Shown piece after piece: positions 30,306-42,255 of a stretch of 64,000 nucleotides of DNA. This DNA comes from Phytophthora sp. 'mugwort'. Lineage: Eukaryota > Oomycota > Peronosporomycetes > Peronosporales > Peronosporaceae. Location: the NCBI GenBank assembly GCA_033558025.1, contig JAUCEF010000007.1, positions 9,238,001 through 9,302,000 on the forward strand, read 5' to 3'. The position numbers and the translations under genes were made by a program. Position 1 is the stretch's first letter, and each line of letters starts with the position of its first letter. The notes below the pieces were generated by a model that saw nothing but the letters and a program-made list of their open reading frames with translations, made no database searches and was not told the DNA's origin.

Positions 30306-31040
30306 GGCGAAGATGCAGATCTGATACATCAACAGGAAGATCACTTTTCGTTTTAACGTATTAATTACTGTGTTTTGCATTCGTTTTGGCGAAACGACCC
30401 ACAAATCTCGTTTTACAACTTTGTAGTTGGAGTGTTGCTTGGTATGTTTTATCCTCAAGCAACTGCGAATTGATGACAATTTTAACGCGTATATCAAAGC
30501 TTTTAGCCGGAATAGCAAATGCATTTCCGAAAGTCACAGCACATTTCCGATATAATAACACTTTCAAAAAGAGGCCGTGTTCTCACACGGAAAAGCTCTG
30601 GATTTAGTAGCGCACGCCCCATAGGTTTGTTGTGTAAATGTTATCTACTAAACGGTGACACAGCGGGAAAAATGATGTGCTCGTGCCCGCAGCCATCACA
30701 ACGAAGAGATCTTGTACGTTCGCGGTGTGATGCATGTATCAAACGTGCTGCTCCGTATCATCGCAGGATTCCAATGGAAAAGAGAGGTGCCGCTGTGGAG
30801 AGAGTCGAAATGGAGAGCCGGAGTGGAAAATGTAGTGCAAGGAGAAGTTGCCTGCTGTCAGTGCTCGTTGAAGTCGATCCGAAATGAAGTCTATTTGACT
30901 GCTCTAAGTGCTCGTCTAAGTGCGATGATGTTGCACGAGTCGATGTTTTTATGACAACCACTGTTTGGAATGTGTACTAATGTTACAAGCAACATAGTCA
31001 GACCTCCCGGTGCGATCACTGTAACAACTCAGGAATAAAT
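30306..31040. other. Intergenic region upstream of the hydrolase gene
   Basis: About 735 bp with no supported gene. It separates the hydrolase from a transposase-like relic and the tRNA array, and should include the hydrolase promoter on the minus strand. No clear initiator was found. Confidence 0.4.
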
Positions 31041-31373
31041 CCAAAGAACACGACCGACCACAATAAAATACTCTCCGACGTCCGTTGGCGCGCGGTGTCA
31101 CTCATTTACGCCTACGGCATCAACGTACTCTACATTAGTGAGGTCCAAAACCTCGCACCATATTTCGTTGGTATCAGCTATTCATCAACAATTGAGTGGT
31201 CAACGACGAGAAGCCTCCGTATCACAGCTCAAGATGGCCGTAGATGCTGTCCGTGCACACGCTAAGGTTCCTCATACGTTTACCTTGGAAACGGTGCAGA
31301 CATTTTTTGCTCGAAGTGCATCCCTCGGTGAACAACGTATCGATCTCATCAATATGCCTTTTCGACCCACGAC
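31041..31373 (+). pseudogene. HTH-transposase-like N-terminal relic, cut by the tandem array
   Basis: Broken plus-strand reading that resembles the N-terminal DNA-binding part of Tc1/IS630-type transposases common in oomycetes. Pieces: LSDVRWRAVSLIYAYGINV and YISEV (about 31072-31145), RWYQLF (about 31173), and AVDAVRAHAKVPHTFTLETV (about 31233-31293) followed by FFARSASLGEQRIDLIN. At least two frame changes are needed. At 31374 the sequence switches to the array unit, so the rest is missing. Family assignment is tentative. Confidence 0.4.
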
Positions 31374-31823
31374 CTGCTCACTACAAAATATTTCTGTGAG
31401 TATCGTGTCAGTCGAATACAAGTTAAGATATGTGCGGTAGAATTCACAATCTAGTCCGCGTGCTACTTCTACAGTCCCACCGAGCCAGTCGCGACTGATC
31501 TATGTTGCAGATGATCTATTTGTCCGCTCAGTCGGCGTAATTCAGCGCCAATACGCTCTAGTCATCGCACAGCTCGCGATCAAAAACGTGTGTACATAGC
31601 TTGCAAGCAATTGGACCAGCGTCAATGAAGCTTGGATGCAAGTGCTATGGTCTCAATCACGACGGACAAGAGAAGTCTAGCGCAAAAAGGCGGAGAATAA
31701 GCGCTGCTTGCGAGTACTGCCCCGTTACCCCGATGATCGCGGCACAAACGCAACAGCGGGCGAGCTGCGCACCATACGCACGCTCAAGTCCTTTGCGCCA
31801 ACGCACGGTCGCAAAGAAGCAAG

Positions 31824-31896
31824 CACCCCCCGTGGGGCTCGAACCCACGACCACTGGCTTAAAAGGCCAGCGCTCTACCAACTGAGCTAGACGGGT
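31824..31896 (-). tRNA. tRNA-Lys(UUU), array copy 1
   Basis: 73-nt cloverleaf without intron. Anticodon arm CTGGC-CTTTTAA-GCCAG reads UUU at 34-36. The D-arm is GCTC-AGTTGGTA-GAGC, the T-arm GTGGG-TTCGAGC-CCCAC, the variable loop 5 nt, and the discriminator base G as expected for tRNA-Lys. The polymerase III A box (TAGCTCAGTTGG) and B box (GGTTCGAGCCC) are perfect. Acceptor stem ACCCGTC/GGGGGGT has an A1-U72 pair, a U6-G67 wobble and a G5-G68 mismatch. CCA is not encoded. No run of four or more T follows within 130 nt; only TTCTTT lies 6-11 nt downstream. A TATA-like attata lies about 46-51 nt upstream (31942-31947). Confidence 0.93.
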
Positions 31897-33118
31897 GTAC
31901 CTTCACGAAACTTACAGCAACTTAACACAAGCAACGCAAACTATAATACACAAAAACACCCAAACAACAACAATGCGCAGGCACCCTCACACACACGTAC
32001 CGTACCAACGATCGAACGAACGCCTGCATGAACATCTACAAAACACCCCTTCTCCCTCGGGAGCTCCATCTCAACGTTTGTCATGCACCACAAAACCACG
32101 CCACGCATCGCCACCGGTACGACGCCATCTTAGACGCCACCACACGACCCCTCGCAACCCCCATGTCGAGATTATGATTGCAACGCGACGTGATCATACC
32201 AACATATATTATGGTTATCCCTGTAACGCCACCACCGAGCCTCTCGCACCTAGCTCAGTAAGCTTGCAGTGGACTGCCAGGACAACATCTCGTTCTTGTG
32301 CAAGGCGGTTGTCTGTGCCAAGCCGGCTCTCGTGTCAAACGGCTGAAGCATAGAGAACTGATCCGGGTCGAGTGCACACTTGAACATTCGTTTGACACGT
32401 AGCGCAGTAACGATATGTTTGCAGTACTGCGTCGTTCTCGTCTGTGCGAAAGCGACACATTCTGTTGGAAAGCAAGTACCAGTACAAGAAATCCTGAAAC
32501 CATACCCGCAGGCACAAACATGGCAAGTCGAGCCGGAGCGTAGCGGTGAAAAGTGCGCGGCTTCTGCTAGATGTTGATGGCCCATCCTGCTGCTCTTGCC
32601 ACGCAAACCAGCTAGCCATCGGGTCAAATCTATTCTGTGGGATGCACATCGTCTTGTATATCATGAGACTGCTCACTACAAAAGGTTTCTGTGAGTATCG
32701 TGTCAGTCGAATACAAGTTAAGATATGTGCGGTAGAATTCACAATCTAGTCCGCGTGCTACTTCTACAGTCCCACCGAGCCAGTCGCGACTGATCTATGT
32801 TGCAGATGATCTATTTGTCCGCTCAGTCGGCGTAATTCAGCGCCAATACGCTCTAGTCATCGCACAGCTCGCGATCAAAAACGTGTGTACATAGCTTGCA
32901 AGCAATTGGACCAGCGTCAATGAAGCTTGGATGCAAGTGCTATGGTCTCAATCACGACGGACAAGAGAAGTCTAGCGCAAAAAGGCGGAGAATAAGCGCT
33001 GCTTGCGAGTACTGCCCCGTTACCCCGATGATCGCGGCACAAACGCAACAGCGGGCGAGCTGCGCACCATACGCACGCTCAAGTCCTTTGCGCCAACGCA
33101 CGGTCGCAAAGAAGCAAG

Positions 33119-33191
33119 CACCCCCCGTGGGGCTCGAACCCACGACCACTGGCTTAAAAGGCCAGCGCTCTACCAACTGAGCTAGACGGGT
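33119..33191 (-). tRNA. tRNA-Lys(UUU), array copy 2
   Basis: Identical to copy 1 in sequence, including the G5-G68 mismatch. This unit also keeps the TATA-like attata upstream. Confidence 0.93.
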
Positions 33192-34413
33192 GTACCTTCA
33201 CGAAACTTACAGCAACTTAACACAAGCAACGCAAACTATAATACACAAAAACACCCAAACAACAACAATGCGCAGGCACCCTCACACACACGTACCGTAC
33301 CAACGATCGAACGAACGCCTGCATGAACATCTACAAAACACCCCTTCTCCCTCGGGAGCTCCATCTCAACGTTTGTCATGCACCACAAAACCACGCCACG
33401 CATCGCCACCGGTACGACGCCATCTTAGACGCCACCACACGACCCCTCGCAACCCCCATGTCGAGATTATGATTGCAACGCGACGTGATCATACCAACAT
33501 ATATTATGGTTATCCCTGTAACGCCACCACCGAGCCTCTCGCACCTAGCTCAGTAAGCTTGCAGTGGACTGCCAGGACAACATCTCGTTCTTGTGCAAGG
33601 CGGTTGTCTGTGCCAAGCCGGCTCTCGTGTCAAACGGCTGAAGCATAGAGAACTGATCCGGGTCGAGTGCACACTTGAACATTCGTTTGACACGTAGCGC
33701 AGTAACGATATGTTTGCAGTACTGCGTCGTTCTCGTCTGTGCGAAAGCGACACATTCTGTTGGAAAGCAAGTACCAGTACAAGAAATCCTGAAACCATAC
33801 CCGCAGGCACAAACATGGCAAGTCGAGCCGGAGCGTAGCGGTGAAAAGTGCGCGGCTTCTGCTAGATGTTGATGGCCCATCCTGCTGCTCTTGCCACGCA
33901 AACCAGCTAGCCATCGGGTCAAATCTATTCTGTGGGATGCACATCGTCTTGTATATCATGAGACTGCTCACTACAAAAGGTTTCTGTGAGTATCGTGTCA
34001 GTCGAATACAAGTTAAGATATGTGCGGTAGAATTCACAATCTAGTCCGCGTGCTACTTCTACAGTCCCACCGAGCCAGTCGCGACTGATCTATGTTGCAG
34101 ATGATCTATCTGTCCGCTCAGTCGGCGTAATTCAGCGCCAATACGCTCTAGTCATCGCACAGCTCGCGATCAAAAACGTGTGTACATAGCTTGCAAGCAA
34201 TTGGACCAGCGTCAATGAAGCTTGGATGCAAGTGCTATGGTCTCAATCACGACGGACAAGAGAAGTCTAGCGCAAAAAGGCGGAGAATAAGCGCTGCTTG
34301 CGAGTACTGCCCCGTTACCCCGATGATCGCGGCACAAACGCAACAGCGGGCGAGCTGCGCACCATACGCACGCTCAAGTCCTTTGCGCCAACGCACGGTC
34401 GCAAAGAAGCAAG

Positions 34414-34486
34414 CACCCCCCGTGGGGCTCGAACCCACGACCACTGGCTTAAAAGGCCAGCGCTCTACCAACTGAGCTAGACGGGT
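34414..34486 (-). tRNA. tRNA-Lys(UUU), array copy 3
   Basis: Identical to copy 1. The upstream TATA-like word is changed to attcta (T to G on the plus strand). Confidence 0.93.
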
Positions 34487-35708
34487 GTACCTTCACGAAA
34501 CTTACAGCAACTTAACACAAGCAACGCAAACTAGAATACACAAAAACACCCAAACAACAACAATGCGCAGGCACCCTCACACACACGTACCGTACCAACG
34601 ATCGAACGAACGCCTGCATGAACATCTACAAAACACCCCTTCTCCCTCGGGAGCTCCATCTCAACGTTTGTCATGCACCACAAAACCACGCCACGCATCG
34701 CCACCGGTACGACGCCATCTTAGACGCCACCACACGACCCCTCGCAACCCCCATGTCGAGATTATGATTGCAACGCGACGTGATCATACCAACATATATT
34801 ATGGTTATCCCTGTAACGCCACCACCGAGCCTCTCGCACCTAGCTCAGTAAGCTTGCAGTGGACTGCCAGGACAACATCTCGTTCTTGTGCAAGGCGGTT
34901 GTCTGTGCCAAGCCGGCTCTCGTGTCAAACGGCTGAAGCATAGAGAACTGATCCGGGTCGAGTGCACACTTGAACATTCGTTTGACACGTAGCGCAGTAA
35001 CGATATGTTTGCAGTACTGCGTCGTTCTCGTCTGTGCGAAAGCGACACATTCTGTTGGAAAGCAAGTACCAGTACAAGAAATCCTGAAACCATACCCGCA
35101 GGCACAAACATGGCAAGTCGAGCCGGAGCGTAGCGGTGAAAAGTGCGCGGCTTCTGCTAGATGTTGATGGCCCATCCTGCTGCTCTTGCCACGCAAACCA
35201 GCTAGCCATCGGGTCAAATCTATTCTGTGGGATGCACATCGTCTTGTATATCATGAGACTGCTCACTACAAAAGGTTTCTGTGAGTATCGTGTCAGTCGA
35301 ATACAAGTTAAGATATGTGCGGTAGAATTCACAATCTAGTCCGCGTGCTACTTCTACAGTCCCACCGAGCCAGTCGCGACTGATCTATGTTGCAGATGAT
35401 CTATCTGTCCGCTCAGTCGGCGTAATTCAGCGCCAATACGCTCTAGTCATCGCACAGCTCGCGATCAAAAACGTGTGTACATAGCTTGCAAGCAATTGGA
35501 CCAGCGTCAATGAAGCTTGGATGCAAGTGCTATGGTCTCAATCACGACGGACAAGAGAAGTCTAGCGCAAAAAGGCGGAGAATAAGCGCTGCTTGCGAGT
35601 ACTGCCCCGTTACCCCGATGATCGCGGCACAAACGCAACAGCGGGCGAGCTGCGCACCATACGCACGCTCAAGTCCTTTGCGCCAACGCACGGTCGCAAA
35701 GAAGCAAG

Positions 35709-35781
35709 CACCCCCCGTGGGGCTCGAACCCACGACCACTGGCTTAAAAGGCCAGCGCTCTACCAACTGAGCTAGACGGGT
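35709..35781 (-). tRNA. tRNA-Lys(UUU), array copy 4
   Basis: Identical to copy 1; attcta upstream variant. An A-run about 55 nt upstream (plus about 35836) has lost one A, making this unit 1,294 bp. Confidence 0.93.
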
Positions 35782-37002
35782 GTACCTTCACGAAACTTAC
35801 AGCAACTTAACACAAGCAACGCAAACTAGAATACACAAAACACCCAAACAACAACAATGCGCAGGCACCCTCACACACACGTACCGTACCAACGATCGAA
35901 CGAACGCCTGCATGAACATCTACAAAACACCCCTTCTCCCTCGGGAGCTCCATCTCAACGTTTGTCATGCACCACAAAACCACGCCACGCATCGCCACCG
36001 GTACGACGCCATCTTAGACGCCACCACACGACCCCTCGCAACCCCCATGTCGAGATTATGATTGCAACGCGACGTGATCATACCAACATATATTATGGTT
36101 ATCCCTGTAACGCCACCACCGAGCCTCTCGCACCTAGCTCAGTAAGCTTGCAGTGGACTGCCAGGACAACATCTCGTTCTTGTGCAAGGCGGTTGTCTGT
36201 GCCAAGCCGGCTCTCGTGTCAAACGGCTGAAGCATAGAGAACTGATCCGGGTCGAGTGCACACTTGAACATTCGTTTGACACGTAGCGCAGTAACGATAT
36301 GTTTGCAGTACTGCGTCGTTCTCGTCTGTGCGAAAGCGACACATTCTGTTGGAAAGCAAGTACCAGTACAAGAAATCCTGAAACCATACCCGCAGGCACA
36401 AACATGGCAAGTCGAGCCGGAGCGTAGCGGTGAAAAGTGCGCGGCTTCTGCTAGATGTTGATGGCCCATCCTGCTGCTCTTGCCACGCAAACCAGCTAGC
36501 CATCGGGTCAAATCTATTCTGTGGGATGCACATCGTCTTGTATATCATGAGACTGCTCACTACAAAAGGTTTCTGTGAGTATCGTGTCAGTCGAATACAA
36601 GTTAAGATATGTGCGGTAGAATTCACAATCTAGTCCGCGTGCTACTTCTACAGTCCCACCGAGCCAGTCGCGACTGATCTATGTTGCAGATGATCTATTT
36701 GTCCGCTCAGTCGGCGTAATTCAGCGCCAATACGCTCTAGTCGTCGCACAGCTCGCGATCAAAAACGTGTGTACATAGCTTGCAAGCAATTGGACCAGCG
36801 TCAATGAAGCTTGGATGCAAGTGCTATGGTCTCAATCACGACGGACAAGAGAAGTCTAGCGCAAAAAGGCGGAGAATAAGCGCTGCTTGCGAGTACTGCC
36901 CCGTTACCCCGATGATCGCGGCACAAACGCAACAGCGGGCGAGCTGCGCACCATACGCACGCTCAAGTCCTTTGCGCCAACGCACGGTCGCAAAGAAGCA
37001 AG

Positions 37003-37075
37003 CACCCCCCGTGGGGCTCGAACCCACGACCACTGGCTTAAAAGGCCAGCGCTCTACCAACTGAGCTAGACGGGT
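37003..37075 (-). tRNA. tRNA-Lys(UUU), array copy 5
   Basis: Identical to copy 1; attcta upstream variant. A private substitution (acaac to acagc) lies in the unit at about 37464. Confidence 0.93.
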
Positions 37076-38297
37076 GTACCTTCACGAAACTTACAGCAAC
37101 TTAACACAAGCAACGCAAACTAGAATACACAAAAACACCCAAACAACAACAATGCGCAGGCACCCTCACACACACGTACCGTACCAACGATCGAACGAAC
37201 GCCTGCATGAACATCTACAAAACACCCCTTCTCCCTCGGGAGCTCCATCTCAACGTTTGTCATGCACCACAAAACCACGCCACGCATCGCCACCGGTACG
37301 ACGCCATCTTAGACGCCACCACACGACCCCTCGCAACCCCCATGTCGAGATTATGATTGCAACGCGACGTGATCATACCAACATATATTATGGTTATCCC
37401 TGTAACGCCACCACCGAGCCTCTCGCACCTAGCTCAGTAAGCTTGCAGTGGACTGCCAGGACAGCATCTCGTTCTTGTGCAAGGCGGTTGTCTGTGCCAA
37501 GCCGGCTCTCGTGTCAAACGGCTGAAGCATAGAGAACTGATCCGGGTCGAGTGCACACTTGAACATTCGTTTGACACGTAGCGCAGTAACGATATGTTTG
37601 CAGTACTGCGTCGTTCTCGTCTGTGCGAAAGCGACACATTCTGTTGGAAAGCAAGTACCAGTACAAGAAATCCTGAAACCATACCCGCAGGCACAAACAT
37701 GGCAAGTCGAGCCGGAGCGTAGCGGTGAAAAGTGCGCGGCTTCTGCTAGATGTTGATGGCCCATCCTGCTGCTCTTGCCACGCAAACCAGCTAGCCATCG
37801 GGTCAAATCTATTCTGTGGGATGCACATCGTCTTGTATATCATGAGACTGCTCACTACAAAAGGTTTCTGTGAGTATCGTGTCAGTCGAATACAAGTTAA
37901 GATATGTGCGGTAGAATTCACAATCTAGTCCGCGTGCTACTTCTACAGTCCCACCGAGCCAGTCGCGACTGATCTATGTTGCAGATGATCTATCTGTCCG
38001 CTCAGTCGGCGTAATTCAGCGCCAATACGCTCTAGTCATCGCACAGCTCGCGATCAAAAACGTGTGTACATAGCTTGCAAGCAATTGGACCAGCGTCAAT
38101 GAAGCTTGGATGCAAGTGCTATGGTCTCAATCACGACGGACAAGAGAAGTCTAGCGCAAAAAGGCGGAGAATAAGCGCTGCTTGCGAGTACTGCCCCGTT
38201 ACCCCGATGATCGCGGCACAAACGCAACAGCGGGCGAGCTGCGCACCATACGCACGCTCAAGTCCTTTGCGCCAACGCACGGTCGCAAAGAAGCAAG

Positions 38298-38370
38298 CAC
38301 CCCCCGTGGGGCTCGAACCCACGACCACTGGCTTAAAAGGCCAGCGCTCTACCAACTGAGCTAGACGGGT
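38298..38370 (-). tRNA. tRNA-Lys(UUU), array copy 6
   Basis: Identical to copy 1; attcta upstream variant. Confidence 0.93.
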
Positions 38371-39592
38371 GTACCTTCACGAAACTTACAGCAACTTAAC
38401 ACAAGCAACGCAAACTAGAATACACAAAAACACCCAAACAACAACAATGCGCAGGCACCCTCACACACACGTACCGTACCAACGATCGAACGAACGCCTG
38501 CATGAACATCTACAAAACACCCCTTCTCCCTCGGGAGCTCCATCTCAACGTTTGTCATGCACCACAAAACCACGCCACGCATCGCCACCGGTACGACGCC
38601 ATCTTAGACGCCACCACACGACCCCTCGCAACCCCCATGTCGAGATTATGATTGCAACGCGACGTGATCATACCAACATATATTATGGTTATCCCTGTAA
38701 CGCCACCACCGAGCCTCTCGCACCTAGCTCAGTAAGCTTGCAGTGGACTGCCAGGACAACATCTCGTTCTTGTGCAAGGCGGTTGTCTGTGCCAAGCCGG
38801 CTCTCGTGTCAAACGGCTGAAGCATAGAGAACTGATCCGGGTCGAGTGCACACTTGAACATTCGTTTGACACGTAGCGCAGTAACGATATGTTTGCAGTA
38901 CTGCGTCGTTCTCGTCTGTGCGAAAGCGACACATTCTGTTGGAAAGCAAGTACCAGTACAAGAAATCCTGAAACCATACCCGCAGGCACAAACATGGCAA
39001 GTCGAGCCGGAGCGTAGCGGTGAAAAGTGCGCGGCTTCTGCTAGATGTTGATGGCCCATCCTGCTGCTCTTGCCACGCAAACCAGCTAGCCATCGGGTCA
39101 AATCTATTCTGTGGGATGCACATCGTCTTGTATATCATGAGACTGCTCATTACAAAAGGTTTCTGTGAGTATCGTGTCAGTCGAATACAAGTTAAGATAT
39201 GTGCGGTAGAATTCACAATCTAGTCCGCGTGCTACTTCTACAGTCCCACCGAGCCAGTCGCGACTGATCTATGTTGCAGATGATCTATCTGTCCGCTCAG
39301 TCGGCGTAATTCAGCGCCAATACGCTCTAGTCATCGCACAGCTCGCGATCAAAAACGTGTGTACATAGCTTGCAAGCAATTGGACCAGCGTCAATGAAGC
39401 TTGGATGCAAGTGCTATGGTCTCAATCACGACGGACAAGAGAAGTCTAGCGCAAAAAGGCGGAGAATAAGCGCTGCTTGCGAGTACTGCCCCGTTACCCC
39501 GATGATCGCGGCACAAACGCAACAGCGGGCGAGCTGCGCACCATACGCACGCTCAAGTCCTTTGCGCCAACGCACGGTCGCAAAGAAGCAAG

Positions 39593-39665
39593 CACCCCCC
39601 GTGGGGCTCGAACCCACGACCACTGGCTTAAAAGGCCAGCGCTCTACCAACTGAGCTAGACGGGT
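39593..39665 (-). tRNA. tRNA-Lys(UUU), array copy 7
   Basis: Identical to copy 1; attcta upstream variant. Confidence 0.93.
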
Positions 39666-40887
39666 GTACCTTCACGAAACTTACAGCAACTTAACACAAG
39701 CAACGCAAACTAGAATACACAAAAACACCCAAACAACAACAATGCGCAGGCACCCTCACACACACGTACCGTACCAACGATCGAACGAACGCCTGCATGA
39801 ACATCTACAAAACACCCCTTCTCCCTCGGGAGCTCCATCTCAACGTTTGTCATGCACCACAAAACCACGCCACGCATCGCCACCGGTACGACGCCATCTT
39901 AGACGCCACCACACGACCCCTCGCAACCCCCATGTCGAGATTATGATTGCAACGCGACGTGATCATACCAACATATATTATGGTTATCCCTGTAACGCCA
40001 CCACCGAGCCTCTCGCACCTAGCTCAGTAAGCTTGCAGTGGACTGCCAGGACAACATCTCGTTCTTGTGCAAGGCGGTTGTCTGTGCCAAGCCGGCTCTC
40101 GTGTCAAACGGCTGAAGCATAGAGAACTGATCCGGGTCGAGTGCACACTTGAACATTCGTTTGACACGTAGCGCAGTAACGATATGTTTGCAGTACTGCG
40201 TCGTTCTCGTCTGTGCGAAAGCGACACATTCTGTTGGAAAGCAAGTACCAGTACAAGAAATCCTGAAACCATACCCGCAGGCACAAACATGGCAAGTCGA
40301 GCCGGAGCGTAGCGGTGAAAAGTGCGCGGCTTCTGCTAGATGTTGATGGCCCATCCTGCTGCTCTTGCCACGCAAACCAGCTAGCCATCGGGTCAAATCT
40401 ATTCTGTGGGATGCACATCGTCTTGTATATCATGAGACTGCTCACTACAAAAGGTTTCTGTGAGTATCGTGTCAGTCGAATACAAGTTAAGATATGTGCG
40501 GTAGAATTCACAATCTAGTCCGCGTGCTACTTCTACAGTCCCACCGAGCCAGTCGCGACTGATCTATGTTGCAGATGATCTATTTGTCCGCTCAGTCGGC
40601 GTAATTCAGCGCCAATACGCTCTAGTCATCGCACAGCTCGCGATCAAAAACGTGTGTACATAGCTTGCAAGCAATTGGACCAGCGTCAATGAAGCTTGGA
40701 TGCAAGTGCTATGGTCTCAATCACGACGGACAAGAGAAGTCTAGCGCAAAAAGGCGGAGAATAAGCGCTGCTTGCGAGTACTGCCCCGTTACCCCGATGA
40801 TCGCGGCACAAACGCAACAGCGGGCGAGCTGCGCACCATACGCACGCTCAAGTCCTTTGCGCCAACGCACGGTCGCAAAGAAGCAAG

Positions 40888-40960
40888 CACCCCCCGTGGG
40901 GCTCGAACCCACGACCACTGGCTTAAAAGGCCAGCGCTCTACCAACTGAGCTAGACGGGT
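40888..40960 (-). tRNA. tRNA-Lys(UUU), array copy 8
   Basis: Identical to copy 1; retains the TATA-like attata upstream. Confidence 0.93.
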
Positions 40961-42182
40961 GTACCTTCACGAAACTTACAGCAACTTAACACAAGCAACG
41001 CAAACTATAATACACAAAAACACCCAAACAACAACAATGCGCAGGCACCCTCACACACACGTACCGTACCAACGATCGAACGAACGCCTGCATGAACATC
41101 TACAAAACACCCCTTCTCCCTCGGGAGCTCCATCTCAACGTTTGTCATGCACCACAAAACCACGCCACGCATCGCCACCGGTACGACGCCATCTTAGACG
41201 CCACCACACGACCCCTCGCAACCCCCATGTCGAGATTATGATTGCAACGCGACGTGATCATACCAACATATATTATGGTTATCCCTGTAACGCCACCACC
41301 GAGCCTCTCGCACCTAGCTCAGTAAGCTTGCAGTGGACTGCCAGGACAACATCTCGTTCTTGTGCAAGGCGGTTGTCTGTGCCAAGCCGGCTCTCGTGTC
41401 AAACGGCTGAAGCATAGAGAACTGATCCGGGTCGAGTGCACACTTGAACATTCGTTTGACACGTAGCGCAGTAACGATATGTTTGCAGTACTGCGTCGTT
41501 CTCGTCTGTGCGAAAGCGACACATTCTGTTGGAAAGCAAGTACCAGTACAAGAAATCCTGAAACCATACCCGCAGGCACAAACATGGCAAGTCGAGCCGG
41601 AGCGTAGCGGTGAAAAGTGCGCGGCTTCTGCTAGATGTTGATGGCCCATCCTGCTGCTCTTGCCACGCAAACCAGCTAGCCATCGGGTCAAATCTATTCT
41701 GTGGGATGCACATCGTCTTGTATATCATGAGACTGCTCACTACAAAAGGTTTCTGTGAGTATCGTGTCAGTCGAATACAAGTTAAGATATGTGCGGTAGA
41801 ATTCACAATCTAGTCCGCGTGCTACTTCTACAGTCCCACCGAGCCAGTCGCGACTGATCTATGTTGCAGATGATCTATCTGTCCGCTCAGTCGGCGTAAT
41901 TCAGCGCCAATACGCTCTAGTCATCGCACAGCTCGCGATCAAAAACGTGTGTACATAGCTTGCAAGCAATTGGACCAGCGTCAATGAAGCTTGGATGCAA
42001 GTGCTATGGTCTCAATCACGACGGACAAGAGAAGTCTAGCGCAAAAAGGCGGAGAATAAGCGCTGCTTGCGAGTACTGCCCCGTTACCCCGATGATCGCG
42101 GCACAAACGCAACAGCGGGCGAGCTGCGCACCATACGCACGCTCAAGTCCTTTGCGCCAACGCACGGTCGCAAAGAAGCAAG

Positions 42183-42255
42183 CACCCCCCGTGGGGCTCG
42201 AACCCACGACCACTGGCTTAAAAGGCCAGCGCTCTACCAACTGAGCTAGACGGGT
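42183..42255 (-). tRNA. tRNA-Lys(UUU), array copy 9
   Basis: Identical to copy 1; attcta upstream variant. Confidence 0.93.

Noticed and set aside
30306..30524. 73-residue N-terminal extension of the gamma-glutamyl hydrolase
   Set aside because: It would bury the signal peptide and does not resemble a protein domain; the Met at 30305 starts directly with a good signal peptide.
31601..31885. Open frame on the plus strand of each unit with the words VGLEPTTTGLKGQRST, and its minus-strand shadow with PFKPVVVGSSPTGG
   Set aside because: These are translations of the antisense and sense strands of the tRNA gene. They are classic spurious proteins produced by tRNA loci and repeat only because the DNA repeats.
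31895..32353. 152-codon plus-strand frame in most units
   Set aside because: Low-complexity composition, broken by one-base deletions and a stop in several units (4, 16-18, 20-22, 25) with no sign of selection for the frame.
32252..32376. A-box-like TAGCTCAGT and B-box-like GGGTCGAGTGC on the plus strand of each unit, perhaps a second tRNA or SINE
   Set aside because: No cloverleaf can be folded, spacing is over 100 nt and the boxes match poorly.
32250..32742. 125- and 135-codon minus-strand frames in each unit
   Set aside because: Two overlapping frames of Cys/Arg-rich composition. One contains VKRMFKCALDPDQFSM, faintly like the end of an FAD-linked oxidase, but without other domain parts. 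At most an ancient gene relic.
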